This document shows, piece after piece, positions 1 through 5,010 of a DNA stretch of 5,411 nucleotides. Within the stretch, counting starts at the first letter, position 1, and every line of letters starts with the position of its first letter. Position numbers and translations under genes: made by a program. The DNA is from Candidatus Woesearchaeota archaeon (GTDB lineage Archaea > Nanobdellota > Nanobdellia > Woesearchaeales > DSVV01): contig JACRKI010000052.1 in NCBI GenBank assembly GCA_016215305.1, forward strand, positions 1 through 5,411, given 5' to 3'. Under the pieces are notes generated by a model that was not told where the DNA came from, made no database searches, and saw only the letters and a program-made list of their open reading frames with translations.

Positions 1-44
1 AAAGCGTTTAGTAATCCTTTGAGCAAAGCCCAAAGTATCTTCAT
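1..44 (-). CDS. Possible N-terminus of a protein, cut by the window edge
   Basis: On the minus strand an ATG at 44-42 opens a frame that stays open to the window edge and reads MKILWALLKGLLNAF. A basic residue followed by a hydrophobic run is what a signal peptide or first membrane helix looks like, but only 14 complete codons are visible. The frame is closed a few bases upstream by a TGA, so this ATG is the only plausible start. No Shine-Dalgarno is visible; the upstream DNA (45-105) is very A+T-rich. If real, the gene is divergent from taw3. The product cannot be named, and a chance open frame of this length is quite possible. Confidence 0.3.
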   Translation of the reverse strand, partial: MKILWALLKGLLNA

Positions 45-192
45 ATCATTATTATTATTTTGATTTTTTTTCAAAGAGTAATCTATGAAATAAATAATAA
101 AAATTACATGCCATCGCCAAGCTTCTGTCAGTGCGTGCATCTACGTTGTTAGTTCGTGATCAAAGAAGCTAAGTAATTCAAACAAAGAGAGT

Positions 193-204
193 AAAGATTT
201 AAGA
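193..204 (+). promoter_or_regulatory. Candidate BRE/TATA element of taw3
   Basis: The A-rich stretch AAAGATTTAAGA has an archaeal BRE-TATA look. Its centre lies about 28 bp before the ATG at 228, which would put transcription start at or just before the start codon. That fits a leaderless or nearly leaderless mRNA and the lack of a properly spaced Shine-Dalgarno. The match to a TATA consensus is only moderate. The rest of the 45-227 spacer shows an ATT-rich run near 47-58 and nothing else I can support. Confidence 0.4.
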
Positions 205-227
205 ACAAGGGATTAATTCTAAAAACA

Positions 228-881
228 ATGATCTCACTCTTCATCAGGCAAAAACAAAAATATTTGGCAGATCTCAATTCAGAAATACGAGACAAATCAA
301 AGAAAGGCTTTATCGACGAAGAAATAAAAGAGTTAGTTGCAACAATAAACAAACAAGAAGACTATTACACCACAAGCTCCTGCTCTGGAAGAATCCTTTT
401 GTACACTATTTCAGAAGACAGAAAAAAGAATGAAACAGAATGGCTGTTTGTCAGCCACAATATTGTTTCAGAGAGTGAAATAAGAATAGCACTCAAAAAG
501 CTGCCGAAAGGAATTATTTTTTTCCGTTTTGAACCATTGATTCTGCATGTTGTCTGCAAAACAATGGACGCTGCGCAAAATCTCCTCCAAATCTGCGGCA
601 TGTGCGGCTTGAAACATTCCGGCGCGATGACGTTGGGAAAGAGAATTATTGTCGAAATAATTGGCAATGACCGGCTTGACGCGCCTGTCGCGAAAGACGG
701 CAAAATTATCATTACAGAAGAAGGAATCTCCCATTATGTTGCAGACGCAAATGAGAAGATGAAAAGAAATTTAGAAAGGATAGAAAAAATAAACTATTTC
801 TTCTTTAACAAAAATGCAAGCATTGCGCCGAGAACAACTAACCCGATAATGAGTCCGCCAATTAACAAAGGAAGTGTATAA
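228..881 (+). CDS. taw3: tRNA(Phe) wyosine-pathway N4-methyltransferase Taw3 (TYW3 family)
   Basis: A 217-aa protein of the TYW3/Taw3 family. In the family this SAM-dependent enzyme methylates the N4 atom of the tricyclic base at G37 of tRNA(Phe), a step in wybutosine or archaeal wyosine synthesis. Family signatures are visible in order: the N-terminal helix with DKSKKGFIDEEI (residues 22-33), the YYTTSSCSGRI block (46-56), FRFEPLILHVVC (99-110), and the Cys/Gly-rich CGMCGLKHSGAM (123-134) followed by RIIVEI. The ATG at 228 places the DKSKKG block at the usual distance from the N-terminus. The conserved part ends near residue 186 (EKMKRNLERI). Residues from about 189 to 217 are a low-complexity tail that lies antisense to the end of the downstream surface-protein gene, so the native stop was probably lost. 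No other wyosine genes are in the window. Confidence 0.93.
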   Translation: MISLFIRQKQKYLADLNSEIRDKSKKGFIDEEIKELVATINKQEDYYTTSSCSGRILLYTISEDRKKNETEWLFVSHNIVSESEIRIALKKLPKGIIFFRFEPLILHVVCKTMDAAQNLLQICGMCGLKHSGAMTLGKRIIVEIIGNDRLDAPVAKDGKIIITEEGISHYVADANEKMKRNLERIEKINYFFFNKNASIAPRTTNPIMSPPINKGSV

Positions 882-1888
882 TCTGTTGGCGTTGTTGTTT
901 CTGCGGAAGTTTTAACTGCTTCAGAAGTTGTTGTTTCAGTCGCTGCAGGTGCAGTAACTGTAGATGTTGTGGAAGCAACAGTATCGACGTCATCATTCGT
1001 TGTTTCCACTTCAGCATTTTCAGAAGCACTTTCCTCTTCAGAAGCGCTGCAATCAGGAACAGTCACTGTCTGGAATCGTTTTTCTGATCTGACTCCATCT
1101 TCGTATTCAACTTCAGCGCGAAGATCATAGTCTCCGGGAGCAATGGAATCTGCAACAGTAAAGGTATAATTTTTAGTAAACCAAGTCTCTTCATTAGTCC
1201 AACGACCTGGTTTCAATTTAATAAAATCCCATTTATTGATGCCAAGATCGTTGCTGATAACCAAAACGCCTGAGTCAAGGGTAATAGAGCCAAGATTGTG
1301 CGCTTCAACACTGACGCTAAAACTTCGATCATCGCAATCAATTGTTGCGGGATCTGGTTGGGAAAAGTCAAGCGTGAGTGCAGTTGCGTCTTTGTTGACA
1401 GTCATCTGCAATGTTTCTTCAACAGTATATTCAGTATCATCTGTTTTGTCTTTTCCTTTCAAGCGAATTTCGACGTCATAATTGTCTTCATCTGCGCAAT
1501 CAGGAACAGTAAAGCGGAACGTTGCAGTGTCATCGCTGTCAGGATCTAAGTCTTCAAGAGAGATGGTTTCTTCTGTTTTGTCGTCAAGATTATCAGGGCA
1601 AGTAGAATCAACACGGAAGCGAGCATCCACGTTTCTTATTCTGTGGCCGCTGGTATTAACAGGGAATGTGTTTTCTGCTTTGACAGTGATGATCACATAA
1701 TCTCCAGGCGCAGCTTCAAAAGAGCCGCCAGCAGCGTTAACGCCACTGTCAAATTCACCATCAACTTCTGCGTCAATGTCTTTGAATCCAAGCCCGCCTG
1801 CGAAAACTGCGGGGACAGCAAGAATAAGTGCTGCAAAGAAAAGAATGCTTGTCATCAATGCGAATTTGTGTCTACTGATCTGTTTCAT
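794..1888 (-). CDS. Signal-peptide, two-domain Ig-like surface protein with C-terminal membrane anchor
   Basis: A 364-aa exported protein. A basic N-terminus is followed by a hydrophobic run and a likely signal-peptidase site AVFA|GG after residue 30. Two beta-rich, acidic Ig-like segments follow (about 31-166 and 168-280). Each carries one cysteine pair (C97/C131, C185/C280), and both have PGDY blocks typical of CARDB/NEW3-like or COG1361-type S-layer-associated domains. Two N-glycosylation sequons are visible (N78, N240). Residues 281-337 form a Ser/Thr/Glu/Ala-rich stalk, then a hydrophobic helix (about 338-361) ends in KKK. This is the classic plan of a membrane-anchored archaeal surface protein, but ligand and role are unknown. 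An in-frame TTG at 1903 and an ATG at 1894 also exist. The ATG at 1888 is preferred because GGGGG lies 8 nt ahead of it. The last 88 bp overlap taw3 on the other strand. Confidence 0.85.
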   Translation of the reverse strand: MKQISRHKFALMTSILFFAALILAVPAVFAGGLGFKDIDAEVDGEFDSGVNAAGGSFEAAPGDYVIITVKAENTFPVNTSGHRIRNVDARFRVDSTCPDNLDDKTEETISLEDLDPDSDDTATFRFTVPDCADEDNYDVEIRLKGKDKTDDTEYTVEETLQMTVNKDATALTLDFSQPDPATIDCDDRSFSVSVEAHNLGSITLDSGVLVISNDLGINKWDFIKLKPGRWTNEETWFTKNYTFTVADSIAPGDYDLRAEVEYEDGVRSEKRFQTVTVPDCSASEEESASENAEVETTNDDVDTVASTTSTVTAPAATETTTSEAVKTSAETTTPTDYTLPLLIGGLIIGLVVLGAMLAFLLKKK

Positions 1889-1895
1889 ACCCATA

Positions 1896-1901
1896 ACCCC
1901 C
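1896..1901 (-). promoter_or_regulatory. G-rich ribosome binding site deciding the surface-protein start
   Basis: The run GGGGGT on the minus strand is 8 nt from the ATG at 1888 and only 1 nt from the ATG at 1894. The spacing favours 1888. The resulting N-terminus (MKQISRHKF) is also a standard signal-peptide n-region. Confidence 0.5.
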
Positions 1902-1938
1902 AAATACTATCCTACTACGAGGAGGTAATGAAAAAGGG

Positions 1939-1946
1939 TTTTTAAA
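1939..1946 (-). promoter_or_regulatory. TATA box of the surface-protein gene
   Basis: TTTAAAAA on the minus strand, with transcription start expected about 26 bp downstream near 1917, giving a leader of roughly 28 nt that contains the G-rich ribosome binding site. The box overlaps the TAA stop (1944-1942) of the upstream toxin gene. The surface gene can therefore be transcribed alone or by read-through from the toxin-antitoxin operon. Confidence 0.55.
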
Positions 1947-2427
1947 TGTTTGTGGTGGTTTTGACATTCAACTTCTCAACTAGCAAAGCATAATATCTTG
2001 GTGCAATATAATAGCCATTTTCAATCAGTTGATTCAAGAAGAAAAGCGCTTCTTTTTTTGTCAATATTTTTTTCTGCACAGCAAGAAAAAGAACTGTTGT
2101 TGTTCTGAGTGTAGGAATAGCCAATGCTTCTGCTGCTTTGATTGCCGCAGCGTCGTCAAGAATAATAGAGTCATTTTGTTCTCTTGCAAGAGAAATTGCC
2201 GCAGTTTCTCCTTTCCCAAGACCAAGCACAATTATTTTGACTGGATTGACAAGAGTTATCCAATTTTTCTCAATTGCTTCTTGTAATGTGTGTTGTCCTG
2301 GTTTTCCAGGAACAAAAAGTTCTTCTTTAACATCAAGAGGAATAATAATTTTTGTAAACAATTTTCTCAAAAGTTCAAGTTGGTTTATTTTTGCAAGACA
2401 AATCAGTGGAGTTGCGTTAGAAATCAT
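1942..2427 (-). CDS. PIN-fold toxin, DUF3368 family (putative ribonuclease)
   Basis: A 161-aa protein matching the DUF3368 branch of PIN-domain nucleases, normally Mg-dependent RNases that act as toxins. Landmarks: MISNATPLICLAKI at the N-terminus, IIIPLDVKEEL with acidic E35/E36, GLGKGETAAISLA containing E74, and SIILDDAAAIKAA with D91/D92. The C-terminal FFLNQLIENGYYIAPRYYALL block is also typical. The first PIN acid is replaced by asparagine (N4), which I recall as common in this branch, so activity cannot be assumed or denied. The GT(L/G)GVL motif usual after the DD block reads LRTTTVLFLA here. The gene starts 6 nt after its antitoxin, the normal order for UPF0175/DUF3368 pairs. The length is complete for the family. 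Confidence 0.88.
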   Translation of the reverse strand: MISNATPLICLAKINQLELLRKLFTKIIIPLDVKEELFVPGKPGQHTLQEAIEKNWITLVNPVKIIVLGLGKGETAAISLAREQNDSIILDDAAAIKAAEALAIPTLRTTTVLFLAVQKKILTKKEALFFLNQLIENGYYIAPRYYALLVEKLNVKTTTNI

Positions 2428-2433
2428 TGATGC

Positions 2434-2736
2434 TCATCCCAAGAGTGCAAGATCTTTTTCCAGTTCTTTTTGAGAGTAGCCAGTCCAATCAATGTTTTTT
2501 TGTTTAAGAAGATTAAGCATTTCCCAAAGAGGAAGTTCACATGCTTCTGCTGCCTTTCCAACAGAAAGCTTATGTTCTTTTATCTGCTCTAATGCATTTT
2601 CTATTTTCCATTCTTTGAGTGCTTTATCTAATAACCGCTTGATTGCTTCACTTCGATTGGTGTGCCAATTCTTTTCTACCAGCGTTAATGCCTGCAAAGT
2701 CGGCTTTTCTATTCGAACGGAGATTGTTGAGGCCAT
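2434..2736 (-). CDS. Antitoxin: RHH-like N-terminus joined to a UPF0175 domain
   Basis: A 100-aa antitoxin. Residues 2-42 (STISVRIEKPTLQAL...NRSEAIKRLLDKAL) resemble a ribbon-helix-helix DNA-binding and dimerisation unit. Residues 44-98 match UPF0175: ALEQIKEHKLSVGKAAEACELPLWEMLNLLKQKNI, then a YSQKELEKDLALL tail. UPF0175 proteins are the usual partners of DUF3368 PIN toxins. The protein is expected to bind and neutralise the toxin at 1942-2427 and to repress the operon from sites near its own promoter. The TGA stop is 6 nt before the toxin ATG, so the two are co-transcribed. The ATG at 2736 is only about 4-5 nt from the predicted transcription start, implying a leaderless mRNA. Confidence 0.85.
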   Translation of the reverse strand: MASTISVRIEKPTLQALTLVEKNWHTNRSEAIKRLLDKALKEWKIENALEQIKEHKLSVGKAAEACELPLWEMLNLLKQKNIDWTGYSQKELEKDLALLG

Positions 2737-2742
2737 GTTTGC

Positions 2743-2758
2743 ATTGTATTATATTGTA
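2743..2758. promoter_or_regulatory. Candidate autoregulatory operator of the toxin-antitoxin operon
   Basis: The hexamer ATTGTA occurs twice (2743-2748 and 2753-2758) with a 10-bp period, so both copies face the same side of the helix. They lie between the TATA box and the antitoxin ATG. RHH antitoxins commonly bind short repeats at about this period, so this is a reasonable operator, but the words are short and A+T-rich. Confidence 0.35.
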
Positions 2759-2762
2759 CACA

Positions 2763-2770
2763 TATTTAAA
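2763..2770 (-). promoter_or_regulatory. TATA box of the toxin-antitoxin operon
   Basis: TTTAAATA on the minus strand, preceded by an A-rich BRE-like CGAAAAA. The box is centred about 30 bp before the antitoxin ATG at 2736, predicting transcription start near 2740. Confidence 0.6.
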
Positions 2771-3007
2771 TTTTTCGGAAGAAAAGAGAATTAGCAAAAA
2801 CATTTACAAGAACCAGCAGTCCTTTCTCACGCACCCACAACGCTCTGGCAAGGCCAATAATTATTTGGTATATTTTTTTCGATAAATTATTTTAGAAGAT
2901 TTCTTCAATAAAATATTTCCAAAAAATTACATGAAGATACCTGGGTTTTCTTAGTTCGTGAATTTATTTTTCTTAGTTCACATTTTTTCTTTCAACGAGA
3001 ATTTTAG
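2771..3007. other. Intergenic DNA between element A and the toxin-antitoxin operon
   Basis: No gene is supported here. The minus strand is open for 41 codons (2891-2769) and encodes a hydrophobic stretch, but it has no ATG and runs into the toxin-antitoxin TATA box. A 12-bp direct repeat, TTTTCTTAGTTC, lies at 2946-2957 and 2968-2979, 22 bp apart. The first copy continues as TTAGTTCGTGA, which also occurs at 149-159. The word AAAAATTACATG is likewise shared between 99-110 and 2922-2933. Confidence 0.5.
2946..2979. repeat. Pair of 12-bp direct repeats with 22-bp period
   Basis: TTTTCTTAGTTC occurs twice, two helical turns apart, downstream of element A in its predicted direction of transcription. 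It could be a protein-binding site or a relic of a duplication. No function can be assigned. Confidence 0.5.
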
Positions 3008-3013
3008 AAAAAA
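3008..3013 (-). terminator. Possible T-tract terminator after element A
   Basis: On the minus strand the 25 bases after element A are T-rich (CTTTCTTAATTTC...) and reach a run of six T at 3013-3008. Archaeal RNA polymerase can stop at such tracts. It would give element A a 3' end about 20-25 nt beyond its closing stem. Confidence 0.35.
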
Positions 3014-3031
3014 CACCATAAGAAATTAAGA

Positions 3032-3351
3032 AAGTGATTTTTTCAAAATTCTTACAGGAACTATTTCCCCTCTTCCGAGGGGCTAGTGCTCTCGCACATA
3101 GTTCCAGTACCGATTTGATGTGTCAAAACTTCACAGTACGTAAAGTTTCAGGAACACACCCCAACGATTCCAGAGCCTTGCTCTGCAATCAACTGAAAAG
3201 TTTCGAACTTTTCAGTCTAACAATTCATGAGATGGTCTGAAGATGATTTGTTTCCGAGGAAAGGAAACATGGATATACCCATGACAGTGATGATCAGAAA
3301 ATTTTGAGAGAAAATCACTCGCTAGATTCAAGAAGTGATTTTTTCAAAATT
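3032..3351. repeat. 19-bp direct repeats bracketing element A, with an inverted third copy
   Basis: AAGTGATTTTTTCAAAATT occurs at 3032-3050 and again at 3333-3351, 301 bp apart. An imperfect inverted copy lies at 3300-3319. The inverted copy can pair with the left copy (closing stem of element A) or with the right copy: 3297-3307 with 3344-3354 (11 bp) and 3311-3319 with 3334-3342 (9 bp), a local hairpin with a 14-nt loop. The arrangement could be terminal repeats of a small mobile element or the two partners of an RNA switch. Confidence 0.7.
3033..3319 (-). ncRNA. Element A: novel multi-stem structured RNA candidate
   Basis: About 287 nt with almost every segment in a stem. Closing stem: 3033-3041 with 3311-3319 (9 bp) and 3043-3050 with 3300-3307 (8 bp). 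Three-way junction: 3057-3064 with 3098-3105 (8 bp), enclosing 3067-3072/3077-3082 (6 bp) and 3086-3089/3094-3097 (4 bp). Long arm: 3117-3131 with 3143-3160, one 3-nt bulge. Hairpins: 3171-3176/3180-3185, 3192-3202/3206-3216 (11 bp), 3250-3255/3263-3268 and 3268-3272/3279-3283 (sharing base 3268). Strand evidence: read on the minus strand the two junction loops are GGAA and GAGA, both GNRA tetraloops. The A/C mismatches of the long arm (3118/3159, 3124/3150, 3125/3149) become G-U wobbles. RNase P and SRP RNA core motifs were looked for and not seen. No clear TATA box precedes it. A MITE-like inverted-repeat element is the alternative. Confidence 0.6.
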
Positions 3352-3859
3352 TTCAAATGAAAATGAAAAAATATTGAGATTAGTAGACAGTTCCTCTTTT
3401 GTTCAAAGCAGCTATTTCTCTTCTGTGCAGCCTTGGTTTCGATTACGTTTGTTTTATTTTCTTCGTGTCCAATGCAGCCGTTCCGATCTTCTTTGCTTTC
3501 ACAAAAAAAATTTGTCCTTCTGCGTTGTCCTTCACAAAGCGTCAGATGTTTTGTGAATTGATGAAAATATGCCGCACAGATGTGCTGCTTAGTCATGCAT
3601 GAGATACAGGCACTCCTTTCTTTGCAAAATGCAACTGAAAAGACCTGCTTCACACAAATACATTTCTTTCTGGGAACATATGTTGCTGTCCCACAGCGAA
3701 ATATATTGAATGAACAACTTCGTCCCTGCCTACTACTCAATACGGTGTTTCATATTTTACTGAGATGCATTCCACAAGTAAGAACAATGCAAACATAAAA
3801 GAGGCAATAATTTTCAGGATTGAACTTCATCGCTCTCTTTTGCCGTTTTTTTGTCCAAA

Positions 3860-3883
3860 TAAGATTTTTTGGTAAAAATCTTA
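3860..3883. repeat. Perfect 10-bp hairpin, TAAGATTTTT arms
   Basis: TAAGATTTTT (3860-3869), a 4-nt spacer, and AAAAATCTTA (3874-3883). No T-run follows on either strand, so it is not a standard terminator. The same 10-mer forms the outer stem of the compound hairpin at 4097-4174, with the arms in the opposite order. Confidence 0.65.
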
Positions 3884-4004
3884 CTGTCCTTGATGGAAAC
3901 AATTTTGGAAAGGAGTGTTCGGTGTGTGCCTCCATTTTAGGGCATGACTTTTGTTTCTTTTTTTTACAAAAATCAGGTCTAAAATACACTCTTCTCTCCA
4001 CTAA

Positions 4005-4020
4005 CATGGGTTGAACCATG
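4005..4020. repeat. Small hairpin CATGG-N6-CCATG
   Basis: A 5-bp stem around a 6-nt loop. Element A carries the same stem around a different 6-nt loop at 3268-3283. Too short for a functional call; noted because the stem sequence is reused. Confidence 0.4.
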
Positions 4021-4042
4021 CATTGTCTCAGTAAATGTGAAA

Positions 4043-4080
4043 TAAAATCCCGCTCCTCACTTCGTTCGGAAGGGATTTTA
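4043..4080. repeat. 9-bp inverted repeat TAAAATCCC / GGGATTTTA
   Basis: TAAAATCCC (4043-4051) pairs perfectly with GGGATTTTA (4072-4080), with partial further pairing inside the 20-nt loop (TCC/GGA). On the minus strand it ends in GGGATTTTATTTC, a mildly T-rich tail. It could back up termination of the 209-aa gene, whose 3' hairpin is just upstream. Confidence 0.5.
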
Positions 4081-4096
4081 ACTTAAAACTTCTGTG

Positions 4097-4174
4097 AAAA
4101 ATCTTACATGAGGAAACGTATCAGGCAGGAATGAAGTGACTGCCTTTTGCCGGTTTCCGAATGCTAAGATTTTT
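4097..4174 (-). terminator. Compound hairpin overlapping the stop of the 209-aa gene, terminator-like
   Basis: Three nested stems: AAAAATCTTA 4097-4106 with 4165-4174 (10 bp), GGAAAC 4112-4117 with 4153-4158 (6 bp), and AGGCAG 4123-4128 with 4140-4145 (6 bp, 11-nt loop). On the minus strand the last Lys-Lys-Ser codons and the TAG stop form the 5' arm, and the 3' arm ends in a run of five T. That geometry suits termination or 3'-end protection of the mRNA. Internal asymmetry (5 nt against 7 nt between the inner stems) makes it more elaborate than a plain terminator. Confidence 0.5.
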
Positions 4175-4793
4175 TAGAGCCGAAGTAAAACATTTTTTCG
4201 ATGGAAACGTCTTCAGTTGCAAATGTTCCTGTGCGGGGGTTGCCTGCAGCTGGTGCCACAGGTGTGCTTTGGACTGGTTGCGTTGGTTGTTGCAAAGTAC
4301 GCTGCACAGGAACTTGCTCCTGAACAACCATGGTTGGTTGTTGTTGTTTTTGCAACGGTAATGCGTGGAGCTCTTCCATCAACTGGATAAGCTGCGCATT
4401 TTGTTGCTGAACTGTTTGTTGCAATGCAGTGAATTCCTGCACGAGAGCGTTTGCAAAATTCTGCAAAACATTTTCCATTTCTGCCTTGATTTCATCTTTG
4501 TTCATCGAAACCGCAGATGCAGTTGGTTGTTCTGCAATTATTTGTTGTTCTGAAGAGACGGAAACAAATGGTTTCAGTACCTCTGCTTTCGCAGGTTTGT
4601 CTTTGATAAATTCCCTCATGACAAGGGATTGATCCTCATTGATGTGCATGTCAGAGAGGCACTGTTCGCCTTCTTCTCCAACCATGGTAACTGCCAAGAA
4701 GGCAGCGTCTTCGTGATTATGGGCAATGCCCTGATGTTTGAGTTCTCCTGCAAGGGAGTTGAGCTTTTTTAATCGTTCAATATCCAATCGCAT
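4164..4793 (-). CDS. Uncharacterised 209-aa coiled-coil, Gln/Pro-rich protein
   Basis: I do not recognise this protein. Residues 1-66 (MRLDIERLKKLNSLAGELKH...) look like a small helical domain with a His/acid cluster (HNHEDAAFLA, 25-34). Residues 98-145 are a strong amphipathic coiled coil (MNKDEIKAEMENVLQNFANAL...), expected to oligomerise. Residues 148-190 are a Gln/Pro/Val-rich flexible linker. A short hydrophobic-aromatic tail, VSIEKMFYFGSKKS (196-209), may be a docking peptide. There is no signal peptide or membrane helix, so it should be cytoplasmic. The frame stays open back to 5006, but that part is stems of element B and reads unlike protein, so the ATG at 4793 is chosen. A GTG directly before it (4796) is possible. 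An AGGTG abuts the ATG too closely to be a normal ribosome binding site. Element B ends 13 nt upstream, and a hairpin overlaps the stop. Confidence 0.7.
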   Translation of the reverse strand: MRLDIERLKKLNSLAGELKHQGIAHNHEDAAFLAVTMVGEEGEQCLSDMHINEDQSLVMREFIKDKPAKAEVLKPFVSVSSEQQIIAEQPTASAVSMNKDEIKAEMENVLQNFANALVQEFTALQQTVQQQNAQLIQLMEELHALPLQKQQQPTMVVQEQVPVQRTLQQPTQPVQSTPVAPAAGNPRTGTFATEDVSIEKMFYFGSKKS

Positions 4794-4806
4794 CACCTGT
4801 TTTTTG

Positions 4807-5008
4807 TAGTGAACGCACCAAATTTTCGTACATTTCGAAATACCACAGAGTTTATCTCTGGTGGACAAAGTCCACACTTGAAATTCGATATGTGATATTT
4901 CGTAATGTGTCAAGAACCACTGGTCTCTCAAATTAGCAGGTCGCTTTCGCGTCATGCCACCTGTTTCTGATCGGTGGTTCTTGACAAATCGCTCTTGTGC
5001 GTTCACTA
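4807..5008 (-). ncRNA. Element B: branched structured leader RNA or ncRNA candidate
   Basis: Closing stem P1: TAGTGAACGCAC 4807-4818 pairs perfectly with 4997-5008 (12 bp). P2: 4830-4847 with 4891-4908, 16 of 18 Watson-Crick, one mismatch, and one A/C (4843/4895) that is G-U only on the minus strand. P3: 4908-4920 with 4974-4986 (13 bp), abutting P2 as if stacked. P3 tip: CAGGT/ACCTG (4937-4941/4959-4963) then CGC-GAAA-GCG (4942-4951 read on the minus strand), a GNRA tetraloop. Inside P2: GTGGAC-AAA-GTCCAC (4861-4875) and CAGAG/CTCTG (4846-4860), the latter competing with the end of P2. Loop and wobble evidence both favour minus-strand transcription, towards the 209-aa gene starting 13 nt later. 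No known riboswitch or RNA family was recognised. An alternative is a structured DNA site such as a replication origin. Confidence 0.6.
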
Positions 5009-5010
5009 GA

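Larger units (their letters stand above)
3355..4042. other. Long intergenic stretch, possible decayed reading frame
   Basis: No intact gene is supported. On the minus strand one frame runs 3796-3380 (139 codons) from an ATG, with four internal stops: three TGA, then a TGA, then TAA before the final TAA (TGA at codon 20 first, five stops in all counting the last but one). Between them it reads protein-like pieces such as VVGRDEVVHSIYFAVGQQ and RFVKDNAEGQIFFVKAKK. This may be a decayed gene or merely the effect of a purine-rich strand. Other open frames here on both strands are Cys-, Phe- or Lys-rich and look spurious. Two perfect hairpins lie inside the stretch (3860-3883 and 4005-4020). Nothing else was recognised. 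Confidence 0.4.

Noticed and set aside
365..734. Minus-strand open frames antisense to taw3
   Set aside because: They are shadows of a well-conserved gene on the plus strand.
1895..1903. TTG (1903) or ATG (1894) start of the surface protein
   Set aside because: The G-rich ribosome binding site would lie inside or against these starts; ATG 1888 has proper spacing and a normal signal-peptide start.
1236..1945. Plus-strand open frames antisense to the surface-protein gene
   Set aside because: Shadow frames of the surface protein; Ser/Val/Cys-rich translations without domain features.
2769..2891. 41-codon hydrophobic minus-strand open frame
   Set aside because: No ATG, bounded by stops on both sides, and its end lies within the toxin-antitoxin TATA box.
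3235..3298. C/D-box sRNA suggested by CTGA and TGATGA words on the plus strand
   Set aside because: The boxes are not in C-D'-C'-D order with usable spacing, and the loop and wobble evidence points to the minus strand.
3033..3319. RNase P RNA or SRP RNA as identity of element A
   Set aside because: GAGGAAAG occurs at 3256-3263, but only on the plus strand and without its partner motifs. The SRP S-domain asymmetric loop was not found.
3315..3740. 141-codon minus-strand open frame
   Set aside because: Cys-, Arg- and Lys-rich with no domain pattern, overlaps the element A repeats, and has no convincing promoter or ribosome site. It is a by-product of purine-rich DNA.
4794..5006. N-terminal extension of the 209-aa protein back to an ATG at 5006
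   Set aside because: The segment is filled with perfect inverted repeats of element B and its translation (Cys/Trp/His scattered, no heptads or domain) does not resemble the rest. An ATG after the closing stem gives a coherent N-terminus.
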